From assembly GCA_938743325.2 (NCBI GenBank), contig OW568865.1, positions 620,001 to 684,000 of the forward strand: DNA of 64,000 nt, given 5' to 3'. The notes below the pieces were generated by a model. That model worked only from the letters and a program-made list of their open reading frames with translations. It had not been told where the DNA came from and made no database searches. Positions 47,232-57,405 of this stretch are shown here, in pieces (position 1 is the first letter of the stretch; every line of letters starts with the position of its first letter). The stretch is from Pycnococcus provasolii. Lineage: Eukaryota > Chlorophyta > Pseudoscourfieldiophyceae > Pseudoscourfieldiales > Pycnococcaceae. The position numbers and the translations under genes were made by a program.

Positions 47232-49067
47232 ATGGCGGCGCCGCCTTCCTCTTCCTCGCGTGGTGGCAGTGTTCTTTTCTCCTCCTCAACGAAGAATAAT
47301 AAGCCGAGACGAATAACGCATTTACCGCAGACACGTCACCACCACCACCGTTTCGGTCGTTACTACTACGATGGCGGGGATGACCTCGTCGTACGTGGTC
47401 GTCGTCGTGCAGTCTTGCTCCTGCCTCCCAGTCGTGCATCTACGCGAGGAGGAGGATTCATAGAAACGGGACGACGGTGGATTCAGCGGCAGAAGAATGG
47501 TGAGGAGGAGGAGGAGGAGCACGAGCAGCAGCAGCAGGAGAAGAAAGATGTCGTCGACGACGACGAGATGGAGATGGAGATGGAGATGGAGATGGAGATG
47601 GACATGGAGATGATCAGCAAGAATGGTGACAACGACGAGGAAGGCAAAAATGGCGACAACAACACTACTAATAATTCCGCCGCCGCAGCAGCAGCAACAA
47701 GAATAGCAGGTCCTCCACCACCTTCGCGGCAGCCGTCGTTTGAGGAAGTGTACTTGCGTCGCATGCGTCGTCAACGATTCATGCGATCCGTGGTCCCTGT
47801 CCTGACTCTCGGTGTGCTGCTTGCTCTGTGGTACGCATCCAATATACTTTTCAACATCGTCAACAAGCAGGTGCTGACCCAATTTCCGCACGCCGCGACG
47901 ATTACGGCTATCCACGTGTCGGTTGCCTCGATCATCTGCTCTACCGCCTGGGCTGTGCGAGCATTTCCATACCCAAAAGGAGCGATGCGCTGCCCTGCTC
48001 TCTTACGCATCATCGCACCTCTCTCCTTCTTGCATGCATGTGGCTTCCTCGCCACGAATGCAAGCCTAGGATCAGTGCAAGTTTCCTTCACGCACACGAT
48101 CAAGGCTCTTGAGCCTTTCTTCGCGGTTGTCCTCAGCGCCGTGCTGGCTTCGAAGAGACCACCTAACGTCGCATCGGTGCTTGCACTCATTCCGATTGTC
48201 GCGGGTGTCGTGATTGCCTCAGTGACGGAAGTGAGCTTTGCCTGGCGAGGATTTCTATTCGCGATGCTATCAAATGTATGCTTTCAGTCTCGCAACGTAC
48301 TGTCAAAGGAGTTCATGGCACGTGAGTCGTACGATTCCTTCGAGGGTGTACCCAATTACGACTACAACGGTGGTGGTGGTGGTGGTGGTGGTGGTCAACA
48401 GCAATCATCATCACCACCATCCTCATCCGAGGGGATGGAGGAGTCGAGCAGAAAAAAGAGTAGTAGTAGCAGCAAGCCTTCTTCTTCTTCTGCGGAGATG
48501 AGTGCATACGACTCGTTCGAGGGAATCGATTCGTCGTCAACAACGAAACCACCACCGCAACAGCCACAAGCAGTAGGGACAAAATTACAAGAGAACAAAA
48601 AAAGAAGCATTCCTCTCACGGATGTACAGGTGGACGAATTCGCCCTGTTCGCGCTCATCTCCATGGGTGCATCGATCGTAATGCTTCCGCTTGCCGTCGT
48701 CATCGACGGTACTGATCCTTTCGTTTCCATGATCGCATCCCTACCTGCCCATCCTCGCGATGCATACTTTGGCAATCCATCGGAGGCGAGCTACGCGCTG
48801 ATGCGCTCCATCGTCGCCGGCGTGTGGCGTACGTGTGATGTCCTGGTAAGCTACTCGATTCTCAGCCGTGTCACTCCTGTCACGCACTCGGTGGCAAATT
48901 GCGTCAAGCGAGTTGCCGTGATCGTCGCTTCCATGCTGTTTTTCCAAAATCCCACGAGCCTGACCAACCGACTTGGTACTGGGCTCGCGCTCTTCGGCGT
49001 CATGCTATATTCGCTTGCGCTCTCATCAAGCAAAGCTCGTACGTCACGTTCTACTCGGAAAAGTTGA
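47232..49067 (+). CDS. Triose-phosphate-translocator family protein (DMT/NST-TPT), with insertions
   Basis: A 611-residue protein. The first about 175 residues are hydrophilic: Ser/Arg/His-rich and then a MEMEMEM run and Asn/Ala tracts; a transit peptide is possible. The translocator starts with LWYASNILFNIVNKQVL, then FPHAATITAIHVSVAS, GSVQVSFTHTIKALEPFF and IPIVAGVVIASVTEVSF, all landmarks of plastidic phosphate translocators. The loop after FQSRNVLSKEFM contains an insert of about 100 residues of poly-Gly, Ser and Lys/Pro. The last helices include VTPVTHSVANCVKRVAVIV with the typical Lys-Arg pair. Such proteins exchange phosphorylated sugars for phosphate across plastid or Golgi membranes. 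Which sugar is unclear. Confidence 0.88.
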   Translation: MAAPPSSSSRGGSVLFSSSTKNNKPRRITHLPQTRHHHHRFGRYYYDGGDDLVVRGRRRAVLLLPPSRASTRGGGFIETGRRWIQRQKNGEEEEEEHEQQQQEKKDVVDDDEMEMEMEMEMEMDMEMISKNGDNDEEGKNGDNNTTNNSAAAAAATRIAGPPPPSRQPSFEEVYLRRMRRQRFMRSVVPVLTLGVLLALWYASNILFNIVNKQVLTQFPHAATITAIHVSVASIICSTAWAVRAFPYPKGAMRCPALLRIIAPLSFLHACGFLATNASLGSVQVSFTHTIKALEPFFAVVLSAVLASKRPPNVASVLALIPIVAGVVIASVTEVSFAWRGFLFAMLSNVCFQSRNVLSKEFMARESYDSFEGVPNYDYNGGGGGGGGGQQQSSSPPSSSEGMEESSRKKSSSSSKPSSSSAEMSAYDSFEGIDSSSTTKPPPQQPQAVGTKLQENKKRSIPLTDVQVDEFALFALISMGASIVMLPLAVVIDGTDPFVSMIASLPAHPRDAYFGNPSEASYALMRSIVAGVWRTCDVLVSYSILSRVTPVTHSVANCVKRVAVIVASMLFFQNPTSLTNRLGTGLALFGVMLYSLALSSSKARTSRSTRKS

Positions 49068-49234
49068 ACAATGGTGGTAGTGATAGATTGTTGCACACAT
49101 TTAAATAAACACGACCTTGCATGTTGGACTTTTGCCGTGACCCCGATCATCCCTCCTACGACATTTTGCTTCATTTCTATCCGTCCCGAAATCATCAATT
49201 TACACATTTGAAAGAAGGGTAAAAAAAGGGTGGC

Positions 49235-51601
49235 TCACAGCAAGCTCACGTACCCCAATGCAACGGGCGTGTACAGGATGCAGAACACCACGTAGGCTCC
49301 AATTAGTGTGTAGCCCACCCAACGTGGGAGACGCCACTTGAGCGCTGTTGGCACAAGTATCGCGAGCAGCACACAAACGAATATGGCGAAGACAAGCAAC
49401 AAGAGTAGCGGCGAGGTCAACTGCACATTCACGGGCTTCGACGTCACGAACGCCTCGTAAGCGAAGCTCACGCCGACACCGATGAGAAGATTGAAGAGAG
49501 GGCCGGCAAAACATGCTGTAATTGCCATGACTGGGCGACCTAATCTGGCAATGGCCACGCATGCGAAGAAGTCGCCCGCAGATGCTCCCCACGCAAGAGC
49601 GGTTGCACCCAAAAGTGCCGCGGGAATGTGGCACACCGCGCCCATAGCCTCCGCAACACCAACGAGCGCGTTTGCGCCCAGGCGCATCCACACCAGCGCC
49701 TGGGCGAATGCGATCATCGAACATGCTACCGCGGCATTTGTGCTCATCGCACTGTTTGCCTGATGACTGGCGCGAGTCATGGCCACATACGACGCGCCGA
49801 TCACACCGCCAATCAACATCACTCCCGCCGGGATGTAAAACCAGGCTGGGCCAGGCAGAGGCAGAGGCAAATTCGCCACCGCACCGGTGGCGACGAGGGT
49901 GAATGCAGGCCCGACTGCCGAAAGTGCCACGAGGAGAGGGCCATGCGGCATCTCCGGAGCATCGGGGATCGGGCAGGTCAATGCGATCGCCGCACGCACC
50001 AAAGCTGGGTAGCCGAGGTAGCGCTGCCAACGCGGCATCTCCGCCCATTTGACAACGCCGCGAAGCCAAACCATAAGGTTCTCCATCGCCACGGTCCCCT
50101 GAGACGCATTCTTGAGTCGCATCGCACGAATTCTGGCAGACGCACCACCCTGACCTGGCGTTGGCATCGCGGAGCCCTTGTTGTCATCGACGCCACCCTT
50201 CATGCTGGGCAAGTCGAAGAGAGGCGCAGATTCCGTGGTCGTGTTGTCGAGGGTGGCGATCGGGTCCGCCTTTTTCCCGCCGAAGAGCACCTGGCAGAGG
50301 TACACCGCGTACATGAGACTGAGCAGCGTCGCCTCCCAAAGCTCCACCTTTCCGTCCACCGAGATGGCAAGCACCAAAAGGAGCGCCACGAGATAGCTCA
50401 GCGAGTCGCGCATGAAGCTGTACCTGTCGACGATGAGCTCCGAGTTGGCGGCGGCAATCACCGTGCCGAGCACAGGACCGAGAGCGAAAACGCCGGCACC
50501 GGCCACCTCGCTCACCGCAAGTTCGACGTCCGGACGAGCGCCGACAGTGAGAGCTGAAATTTGGGTGAACACATCTGGCGCGCCATTCCCGAACGCGAGA
50601 AGCGTCGCGCCTGCAACGTCCGCGGGAATCTTCCAGTACGTCGCGAGAATCTCCAGCGCAGGCGAGAAGTACGAGTCCGCGGCGGTGCTGAGAATTTCGA
50701 ATAGCACGAGCGAAAGAAGCACGAGCGGGACGAGTGCGAGAAACGTCGGCAGAAAGTGAAGCTTGCAGTACACGAAGCGCAGGTACGACCTCGCACCTTC
50801 ACACGACTCGGAGTCCGTCACATATGCGCATGCAGGTGGTACCGGGCGTTGGCCGAAGGCGTCGGCGCCGCCACCCGACGCCGGTGGCGTGTACGACTTG
50901 ACAGGATGGCACTCGCCACGCTCGCCTGTCATCACGCCTTTGATCGTTGGCGGCGGTGGACGTGCGTTCGTGTACGACGTCGCGTCCCGAACGCCCGCTG
51001 GGCGCGTCTTTTTTGGCCAGCGATACGGCGAGTCTGGCGGCATTCCATTTTCGTCGGAGGTTGAAGGTTCAGCTGGCTCAACCTCCTCCTGCTGCGTCTC
51101 TTCTTCTGTCTGCTCCGCAAGGTTGCCGTCAGCTTCCTCAAGCACGCTCTCGTGAGGCGGTGCGGGATTCTCCTTCTCACGTTCTTCGCGCAGCTTCTTC
51201 GCCTCCTCGAGCTTTGCTTCGCGCTCCTCGCGCTCCCGTTCTAGCTCCTGTTCCAGTTCCTCCTTTCTTTTCTTCTCAGCCTCCTCGTCGCGCACGTACT
51301 GGTTCTCGTCGCTGGCAAGGATTGGAGCCCGTTCCTCCTCGAGTTCTTCCTTGAGTTCCTTTTCCTCCTTGCGGTGGTCTGTCACTTCCTCGGTAGGCGG
51401 CAGTGGCGGCAGTGGCGGCATGGTTGCATTTTCCGTCTCTTCGTCACGCTTGAGTCTCTCCGCAGCCTTTCCCAAGTTCTTCTTGAAGAAGCGCAGTGCT
51501 GATACGTCGTCGAGGAGGCACAGTAGAAGCAGCGCCGAGATTATTAGAGCATAGTAAGACATAAAGCCAGGACGCCGAGAGGACGCCATAAAGGTAGCCA
51601 T
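49235..51601 (-). CDS. Cation/Ca2+ exchanger, CCX/NCLX type
   Basis: A 788-residue protein with a signal-anchor at about 13-35 and a Glu/Lys-rich extracytosolic coiled segment (about 70-190). The exchanger core has two halves. The first carries ATLLAFGNGAPDVFTQISA, the alpha-1 repeat with its Asn and Asp ion ligands, and the second has ATALAWGASAGDFFACVAIA and CFAGPLFNLLIGVG as alpha-2. These are the CCX/NCLX forms rather than classical NCX. A Gln/Gly-rich cytosolic loop lies between them. The family moves Na+ or K+ against Ca2+ in endomembranes, mitochondria or plasma membrane. The long acidic N-terminus is unusual. Confidence 0.88.
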   Translation of the reverse strand: MATFMASSRRPGFMSYYALIISALLLLCLLDDVSALRFFKKNLGKAAERLKRDEETENATMPPLPPLPPTEEVTDHRKEEKELKEELEEERAPILASDENQYVRDEEAEKKRKEELEQELEREREEREAKLEEAKKLREEREKENPAPPHESVLEEADGNLAEQTEEETQQEEVEPAEPSTSDENGMPPDSPYRWPKKTRPAGVRDATSYTNARPPPPTIKGVMTGERGECHPVKSYTPPASGGGADAFGQRPVPPACAYVTDSESCEGARSYLRFVYCKLHFLPTFLALVPLVLLSLVLFEILSTAADSYFSPALEILATYWKIPADVAGATLLAFGNGAPDVFTQISALTVGARPDVELAVSEVAGAGVFALGPVLGTVIAAANSELIVDRYSFMRDSLSYLVALLLVLAISVDGKVELWEATLLSLMYAVYLCQVLFGGKKADPIATLDNTTTESAPLFDLPSMKGGVDDNKGSAMPTPGQGGASARIRAMRLKNASQGTVAMENLMVWLRGVVKWAEMPRWQRYLGYPALVRAAIALTCPIPDAPEMPHGPLLVALSAVGPAFTLVATGAVANLPLPLPGPAWFYIPAGVMLIGGVIGASYVAMTRASHQANSAMSTNAAVACSMIAFAQALVWMRLGANALVGVAEAMGAVCHIPAALLGATALAWGASAGDFFACVAIARLGRPVMAITACFAGPLFNLLIGVGVSFAYEAFVTSKPVNVQLTSPLLLLLVFAIFVCVLLAILVPTALKWRLPRWVGYTLIGAYVVFCILYTPVALGYVSLL

Positions 51602-51618
51602 ATATACTGTATATATGG
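51598..51618. promoter_or_regulatory. TATA-rich perfect palindrome at the exchanger start
   Basis: CCATATATAC and GTATATATGG are inverted around a single T and overlap the start codon of the exchanger. It could be a TATA-type promoter element or RNA hairpin in the 5' leader. Confidence 0.4.
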
Positions 51619-52550
51619 ACTCTCACAAAAGGGAAGAGGCCAATGACGGCCAATGATCGCGATTGGAAATCGGGTGTGTTAACAGAGCAAGAGCTTGAGC
51701 AAGAGCAAGAGAGCAAGAGCAACGCGCGCGTTGGCCCAAAATAAAAAAAGGAAGAAAACTAAAAAAGAGAAACCTTCTCTGCGACGATCACGAGCAATCA
51801 CGCAACGCACTCTTGAAGTTCTTTCTTGACGTCGTTCCTGAACTCGTTCAAGACGTCGTTGATGAACTCATTCAAGATGTGAATTGTGATGGTAGAAACA
51901 ACGCTCCCGCCTTCTTCATCCTTCATTTCCTGATCCGTCTGCTGTCGTCGATGAGTCGATGAGTCGATGGATGACCAGTGTCAAGTGTCACTGTGTGAAG
52001 TGTGGTCAAGGGAGTTGCTGTGGTGGAGTATGTACTTCCTAGTGCCTGCTTTGTTGTCTGTCTGCTTTGTAAAGTGTCGTCTGCTTTGTAAAGTGTCGTC
52101 TGCTTTGTGTTGTCGAAGACGTATTGTATTGTTTCTTGTTGTGTGTGTCATCCTGATTTGCAAATTGCTGTGTATCTTCATGTACATGTGTGTGTTGCTG
52201 CTGATGCTGGTGCTGCTGGTGTTGTTGTTGTTGTCGACCGGTCGTGTCCATACCGTACTGTACCGTACCATCCTGTGTTGTTGTACTGTAAGAACTATGT
52301 TCACGTGTTGGTCTTGCATCGCCGTTAGCAACCTGGTCAACCTCGTCGTCGTCGTCCGGTCGTCGTCGCCAACCTTTGTTCTCGGCGGTGCGCCTCCTTG
52401 TGTGGTACTTCCTACGGCACAACGGGTTGCAGTCCTCAGTACAGTAGTGAACAGACTGGTCGACGGGTGCTCCGTTCAACGAGTTGTCGTCGTTCCCCTC
52501 ACTCACTATCACTATTACGGGTTGCTACCACAGTCGGCAAAGACACAGCC
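51602..52550. other. Large divergent promoter region
   Basis: A 949-bp gap between divergent genes. It contains short GAGCAAGA repeats (51684-51722), a duplicated AAGACGTCGTT segment (about 51820-51875) and a 19-bp tandem repeat (TCTGCTTTGTAAAGTGTCG, 52061-52110). A long + frame through this part encodes Val/Leu/Cys-rich sequence without protein-like organisation, so I treat it as non-coding. Confidence 0.5.
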
Positions 52551-53876
52551 ATGGCGGAAGACGACGCGAGTGCGAGTGCGAGTGCGAGTGCGAATGCGAA
52601 TGCGAACGAATCTCCAAACAGTGAAACGTTGTCTCGGCCAACGTCCAGGCGACTCGCCAAACAAAGCGCGAAAACTAAAAAAGCCATTCGAAGCAGCTTT
52701 GCAACCTCACCGTACCTCAAGGCGCCGTACCGAGCGCCGAAAATAAGACAACCAACCTCGGCAGAGTACAACAAGCAATACGACGCAGTCGTCCTCTTAG
52801 GGACGATGTCCACCAACGACAAACTCGACAGCACGCAGAGAAGCTCGGAGTACCAGGTCGCGGATAACATGCCCAAGTTTGACACAGAGACGTTCGACAC
52901 GTACAGCTTCCTCGTCTCGTCGGCGATTCGCACCAAACAGGCGAGAGGTCTCCTCAAGGAGCAGCACGCCTTCGAAAGCTGGCAGCTCAGGAAAGCCGAG
53001 GAGGATGCTAAGTTGGCACGCTGGGAGAAAAAGATACGCGCCAAGCACATAAAGGAAGCCGAGAAACAACTCGAGGAGAAAAGAAGGCTGCGCGAGGCTG
53101 AGCAAGCTCAGGCTGCAGCTGAGGAAGCGGCACACAAGGAATTCAGAGCGAAGGAACGAGCAGACTGGCTCGCCACCGCGAAGGCGCGCAAAGAGGAGTT
53201 CCTGGCAAGCTGGTATGCGCGCAAGGAGGCGATGGATAACGCGCCAGTAGCGGAGAGCCCGGGGCAGCGGCCCATCACGCCCGTCGAGTACGACTCGCTC
53301 TGTCGCGGATTCGTGAAACCTGTCGACGTGGGACCGTATGGCGTCAACTCCGCCTCGCCTCACATCCTCCCGCCTCCAGGACTGCGGCTACCGATGGCAA
53401 GGCGCGAGACTTGCCAACGTCCGCGCCAAGACGTCATGGCCGTCTCCTCGGTGGCGAAGAAGGGGCCGGGCGGCTGGGACAAGGCGCCGGACAAGTCGCC
53501 CATCTGGCTCGACGTCAAGTACAAGGGCGGCAAGAAGGGCACTCCGCACACCGCGTACGGCATGCGCAACAAGTCCTTCCTCTTCCCCAAGGACGCAGCC
53601 CGGGCCGCAGCTCGGGCAGGCGCCGCGAAGGGGCCGCAGCTCGGGCGCGTGCTTACGCGGCGTGGAATGGTACCTGCAACTGAACAGATTCATGCCGCTG
53701 CGCCGAGTAGCCTTGCGGCACCGGCAGCCGTGATGCCCGTTCACCTAACAAGACGCGTACTCAGCAACGAAGAGGCGTTCCCGCTACATGGCGGCACTGT
53801 TACGGACCCTAAGCCGTCGCCGCGAGTGACGCATTCGGGCGAGGTGAAGCACGAGGTCGGACCATCTGTGGGCTGA
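52551..53876 (+). CDS. Coiled-coil protein, function unknown
   Basis: From the ATG at 52551 the product has 441 residues. A Ser/Ala/Asn repeat (GAGTGC-coded) opens it. Residues about 110-240 form a long charged coiled coil (KEAEKQLEEKRRLREAEQAQ), with several Trp (SWQLRK, DWLATAKARK, ASWYARKEAM). A Pro/Gly/Lys-rich tail follows (TPVEYDSLC, DVKYKGGKKGTP). Trp-dotted coiled coils of this kind occur in axonemal and CCDC34-like proteins, but I see no firm match. If real, a cytoskeletal role is the best guess. Confidence 0.6.
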   Translation: MAEDDASASASASANANANESPNSETLSRPTSRRLAKQSAKTKKAIRSSFATSPYLKAPYRAPKIRQPTSAEYNKQYDAVVLLGTMSTNDKLDSTQRSSEYQVADNMPKFDTETFDTYSFLVSSAIRTKQARGLLKEQHAFESWQLRKAEEDAKLARWEKKIRAKHIKEAEKQLEEKRRLREAEQAQAAAEEAAHKEFRAKERADWLATAKARKEEFLASWYARKEAMDNAPVAESPGQRPITPVEYDSLCRGFVKPVDVGPYGVNSASPHILPPPGLRLPMARRETCQRPRQDVMAVSSVAKKGPGGWDKAPDKSPIWLDVKYKGGKKGTPHTAYGMRNKSFLFPKDAARAAARAGAAKGPQLGRVLTRRGMVPATEQIHAAAPSSLAAPAAVMPVHLTRRVLSNEEAFPLHGGTVTDPKPSPRVTHSGEVKHEVGPSVG

Positions 53877-54197
53877 GTAATCACTTTTCTTTTCTTGTTT
53901 TGTCTTTGTGATGGTTACAAGGACACTTTTAAGAGACCAAGGCACCAACGTCCACAGATCCTCGACGATTGGCGCGCGATGGGCGATCGCAGACGTCACC
54001 TTGACTACGCCCAAGTGATACCTTCGTGTCACTTGGTGGTACTTCGTGATACCTTCGAAATCACCTGCGCCAATGAACGAAAACGCGCAGTGAATGGCAC
54101 CGGTGAATGGGCTGAGTGGTGAAAGTGAATGATGTGAATGGACGACCGTTGGACAAACTAAAGTGCAACTTCATTACTGAATGAGGGATCTCAGCTT
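53877..54197. other. Convergent gap with repeat copy 2
   Basis: A 318-bp gap, of which 54051-54195 is the dispersed repeat shared with the Dus 3' flank. It also contains CCTTCGTGTCACTTGG-like short direct repeats (54019-54055). Confidence 0.6.
54051..54195. repeat. Dispersed 3'-flank repeat, copy 2 (inverted)
   Basis: Reverse-complement copy of 39576-39719, ending 3 bp from the stop codon of the BSD-domain gene. It thus occupies the same place, directly after the coding region, in both genes. Confidence 0.85.
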
Positions 54198-55976
54198 TTA
54201 AGGTTCGCTGAAACCCCAGTCTAGGTCTTCGTCATCGTCGTCGTCGTCATCCTCCGCATCCTCCGCATTCACCAGAACTCCACTGCCCTCGGAACCGTCC
54301 GATGGTGATGGCTCATGCTTCGTACTTGGCTGCTCAGGTGCCGCCTTTGGCTCTGGCTCCGGATCAGCAGCCTTCTGCGCGGGCTCTGGCTCAGGCTCCG
54401 GTTTGGGTTCTGGCTCCGGATCAGCAGCCTTCTGCGCGAGTTCAGGCTCCGGCTCCGGCTCCGGCTCTGGCTCCGGATCAGCAGCCTTCTGCGCGGGCTC
54501 TGGCTCAGGCTCCGGTTTGGGTTCTGGCTCCGGATCAGCAGCCTTCTGCGCGAGTTCAGGCTCCGGCTCCGGTTTGGGTTCTGGCTCCGGATCAGCAGCC
54601 TTCTGCGCGGGCTCTGGTCCTGGCTCTGGCTTGGACTCTGGCTCCGGATCGGCAGCCTTCTGCGCGAGTTCAGGCTCCGGCACCGGCTCCGGCTCTGGTT
54701 CTGGCTCTGGCTTGGACTCTGGCTCCGGATCGGCAGCCTTCTGCGCGGGTTCCGGCACCGGCTCCGGCTCTGGTTCTGGCTCTGGCTTGGACTCTGGCTC
54801 CGGATCGGCAGCCTTCTGCGCGGGTTCCGGCACCGGCTCCGGCTCCGGCTCTGGTTCTGGCTCTGGCTTGGACTCTGGCTCAGGCACTTGCTTAGGAGCA
54901 TCTGTCACCGGCTCCTTCTTCGGCACAGCTGCTGCAATCACCACCGTCGCAGCTGCTGCTTCCGCTGCCACTTCCTCGTCCCCCCAGCTCAGGTCCTCGT
55001 CTTCATCGGCAATTCGACTCTCCGCCATCGCTGTCACTCGCTCGCGCTGTAGTCGTTGCTGCTCGAGCACGTGCATTCGGTAAAAGTATCGGCTCCAGAA
55101 CTCTTCACGCTCGACAACTCCAGGAACGAGGCTTGTTTCGAGCTGCTTAACGAATGGGTCCGACTCCGACGCGGCTGCTTCGTTGAGGTTGAACGTATTC
55201 ATGAACGTCGCGAACGCCTCCGCATCCTCCGGCTCGTCGCAATACGTCGCAGGTTCTCGCCTGAGGCTTGCAAGTTCCGACGCGAATCTCAAGGACGCCG
55301 CGTCGCCTGTGGAGTTTGCCAAAGCGGCGTTTGTCGTCGCTGCAGCGGGAGCGTTCACCGCGTCGTCGTTTTCGAGCGCGACCACTTCCTTGACCTGCTT
55401 GAAAATATCCAGAGACCCTGCTATGAGGCTCCTTCCAAGATCCTCGACGCGCTCCCCCATCTGCTCCCACTTGTCTTGCACAGCCCCGCCGATCGCGTCC
55501 AAGTCTGCCGCCGACGCCGCTGACGACGACGCCTTTGTTTCCTGTGCTGTTCTCTGTTCCGTCGTCTCTTGCGCGTCGTCACTTTCACTCGCGGACGGCG
55601 CGATGACGGTTTCCAGGTTGGAGATCACTTTCTGACCGTCTTGTATGGTTTCTACCGCGAACGCCTTGAGGTCAGCGGCCATCGCCCCGAGGATCGACCC
55701 TTGTTGGAACACGTTTGTCAAACTTCCCAAACCGGCAGAGAATCCGACACTTAAGGAATCCCCTCCTCCTTGATGAGATGTCCCATCCGAATCTTCTGCT
55801 GACAACGACGCTGAACCGTTGGAATTCGAATTATTCGTATTCGTATTCTTATTCGCAGCATCCCCGAGATGTTTCTGATTCCGCGGCGCCGAAGAATCAC
55901 CACCTGTCACACCAAAGTTGGTAGAATCCGGTTGACCAGAGTTGTCATCAGACAACAACGACGAGAAGAAGTCCAT
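54198..55976 (-). CDS. BSD-domain protein with long Pro-Glu repeat tail
   Basis: The ATG at 55976 gives 592 residues. The N-terminal 90 residues are Ser/Asn-rich. A helical middle (about 85-210) has [19 protein letters not shown] and [23 protein letters not shown] domain follows (about 245-310): [16 protein letters not shown], then [15 protein letters not shown] and [20 protein letters not shown] domains appear in TFIIH p62 and in membrane-trafficking synapse-associated proteins; this one, with an amphipathic helix before it, resembles the plant and animal SYAP1-type. From about 370 to 550 an imperfect repeat of [17 protein letters not shown] recurs about eight times. The end is acidic ([14 protein letters not shown]). 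Confidence 0.85.
   Translation of the reverse strand: MDFFSSLLSDDNSGQPDSTNFGVTGGDSSAPRNQKHLGDAANKNTNTNNSNSNGSASLSAEDSDGTSHQGGGDSLSVGFSAGLGSLTNVFQQGSILGAMAADLKAFAVETIQDGQKVISNLETVIAPSASESDDAQETTEQRTAQETKASSSAASAADLDAIGGAVQDKWEQMGERVEDLGRSLIAGSLDIFKQVKEVVALENDDAVNAPAAATTNAALANSTGDAASLRFASELASLRREPATYCDEPEDAEAFATFMNTFNLNEAAASESDPFVKQLETSLVPGVVEREEFWSRYFYRMHVLEQQRLQRERVTAMAESRIADEDEDLSWGDEEVAAEAAAATVVIAAAVPKKEPVTDAPKQVPEPESKPEPEPEPEPEPVPEPAQKAADPEPESKPEPEPEPEPVPEPAQKAADPEPESKPEPEPEPEPVPEPELAQKAADPEPESKPEPGPEPAQKAADPEPEPKPEPEPELAQKAADPEPEPKPEPEPEPAQKAADPEPEPEPEPEPELAQKAADPEPEPKPEPEPEPAQKAADPEPEPKAAPEQPSTKHEPSPSDGSEGSGVLVNAEDAEDDDDDDDEDLDWGFSEP
54345..54890. repeat. Tandem repeat coding for the Pro-Glu tail
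   Basis: Units of variable length built from GGCTCCGG and CAGCAGCCTTCTGCGC segments within the BSD gene. The repeat stays in frame with the protein and leaves other frames open, giving false ORFs on both strands. Confidence 0.85.
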
Positions 55977-56299
55977 CTTGATAATAAAAAACAGATAACA
56001 GATAGATGACAGATATGCCACAAGCAGATGACCAAACGTTTGTATGTGAAAATGATAATGAAAATGAATCCCCGTGAGGCGGGTGAATGGCTCGAGCGAG
56101 GGACACAGATGAAGATGAGGTCAACGCGCTCGGTCCCTAAAAACCTCTCTGTAGAGTGTGGGCAGGTTCTGCAAGCAACAATTGGGAAAGGCACCTGGGA
56201 AAGGCCTTCCCCCAGGGGTATGATTTAGGGTGCAAGGAGGGATCCCCATACACTAGACTATTGCTATAGGATAGTGGTACTTCCCCGGGTTTTTTAGGG
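55977..56299. other. Upstream region of the BSD gene
   Basis: 323 bp between the BSD gene and the tyrosine-recombinase element. GGGCCAGTATTGCC-type sequence begins at its right end. No coding region recognised. Confidence 0.4.
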
Positions 56300-56416
56300 T
56301 TTTAGGGGGGGCCAGTATTGCCAATGAAGGTCATCTTTTACACAAACCGAAATTAAAACCAAAAGTAGGTCTCCTGCTCCAGTAACCAACTATAGTCAAC
56401 AGGGAGGGAGGGTGGG

Positions 56417-56594
56417 AGGTTGTTTGCGAAGCAAGCAACCAACAGCAAGAGTGGATACGCGCGCGCAGCCCTAAGGGAGAGGCCACCGAGGGTCTCGAGA
56501 GGGGCCGTGACCCTCCTGGCGGCCGCCCAGAACCAGCAGCGCGAGCGACTCCCCCCAATCAAAAACCCCAATTAAACAAGTAGAACTGAAGATT
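56417..56594. repeat. Split-direct-repeat copy A2 (178 bp)
   Basis: Direct copy of 57858-58035, starting AGGTTGTTTGCGAAGC. It contains a small hairpin (GGTTG...CAACC). Confidence 0.9.
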
Positions 56595-56616
56595 TTAGGG
56601 GGGGCCAGTATTGCCA
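56593..56616. repeat. Split-direct-repeat copy B1 (24 bp)
   Basis: TTTTAGGGGGGGCCAGTATT and four further bases, identical to 56300-56323 (copy B2). Confidence 0.85.
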
Positions 56617-56622
56617 TCATAG

Positions 56623-57369
56623 TCACGTATCTCCACGAAGAGGAGAGACGAGTGTCACCAATCGTGACGCCAAATTGGCCAGCGGCGAGCTCCAAGGCGC
56701 GACAGGCGCGACAGGCACCTCCACAGGAGGCGGCGGCAAGCCGATGAGGTGGCCAAAAAGGAAGCGGGCGGCGTCGTCAACGACGACACTGTTGTCGACG
56801 TAGTGAGTGCCGACCGCATGCGAGTTTGCAGCCCAGCCCGCGATGTAGTTCCGTCTATCTGGTGAGACGTTCATCGCGGTCACCGCGGACGCGAACCCAG
56901 AGCGGAAGCTCTTGGGCGCGTAGTGTCCGTTGGGCGGGGCTGCAGCTCCTACAGCTCGCAGCGCTACCGGCAGCCTGCGCGCAAACGCGTCGCCACGCGC
57001 CTTCTCCCCAAGGTTGAAGAAGTACGTCGCCCGCGAGCACACCCGCCGGCGCATCCGGTCGTAGCGCATGAGCATTCGGCCCAGCGTCTGCCACGTGGCG
57101 GTCACTGGCCAGCTGACCGTTCTGCGGCCGGGAACGTCGAAGTCGCAAGCATCCGGAGCAGTCTTGACGTAAGAGCGCTGGATGCCAAGCTCCGAGCCCA
57201 GTGCGAACGCGACACCCGTCAGCGGCAGCAACGCAATGGAACTCGGGCGCGACCCGGTAATTCGACGTAAGTCGCTAAATCCTCCACTCGGTCGTCTGTC
57301 TCCTGTTGCAGACTCAGCACCCCGAGTTCCAGGTATGCGCTGACACTCACAATCGATCGGAAAATCCAC
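56623..57369 (-). CDS. Tyrosine recombinase (integrase), C-terminal part
   Basis: The open frame is at most 249 residues from 57369 but opens with GTG and no ATG occurs until GRMLMRYD, so the true 5' end is missing or spliced. The catalytic C-terminus is recognisable: APKSFRSGFASAVTAM supplies the box-II Arg, and GWAANSHAVGTHYVD gives the late His/Trp position and the Tyr nucleophile. This arrangement fits DIRS/Crypton-type eukaryotic recombinases. An upstream GRMLMRYDRMRRR may hold the first Arg region. It would cut and join element circles into the genome. It lies just inside repeat B1. Confidence 0.7.
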   Translation of the reverse strand: MDFPIDCECQRIPGTRGAESATGDRRPSGGFSDLRRITGSRPSSIALLPLTGVAFALGSELGIQRSYVKTAPDACDFDVPGRRTVSWPVTATWQTLGRMLMRYDRMRRRVCSRATYFFNLGEKARGDAFARRLPVALRAVGAAAPPNGHYAPKSFRSGFASAVTAMNVSPDRRNYIAGWAANSHAVGTHYVDNSVVVDDAARFLFGHLIGLPPPPVEVPVAPVAPWSSPLANLASRLVTLVSPLRGDT

Positions 57370-57405
57370 GCGTTGTGGGACGACGCGTGTCCCTGTTTAA
57401 CCGAT

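Noticed and set aside
49628-50557. 309-residue + strand ORF
   Set aside because: Antisense to the CCX exchanger; Arg/His-rich composition without motifs.
51967-52746. 259-residue Val/Leu/Cys-rich + strand ORF
   Set aside because: It overlaps the start of the coiled-coil gene in another frame and consists of GTTGTTG- and TGTGTC-type low-complexity DNA.
54302-55083. Long + strand ORFs of Gly/Ser or Leu/Arg repeats
   Set aside because: They are the antisense frames of the Pro-Glu repeat in the BSD gene.
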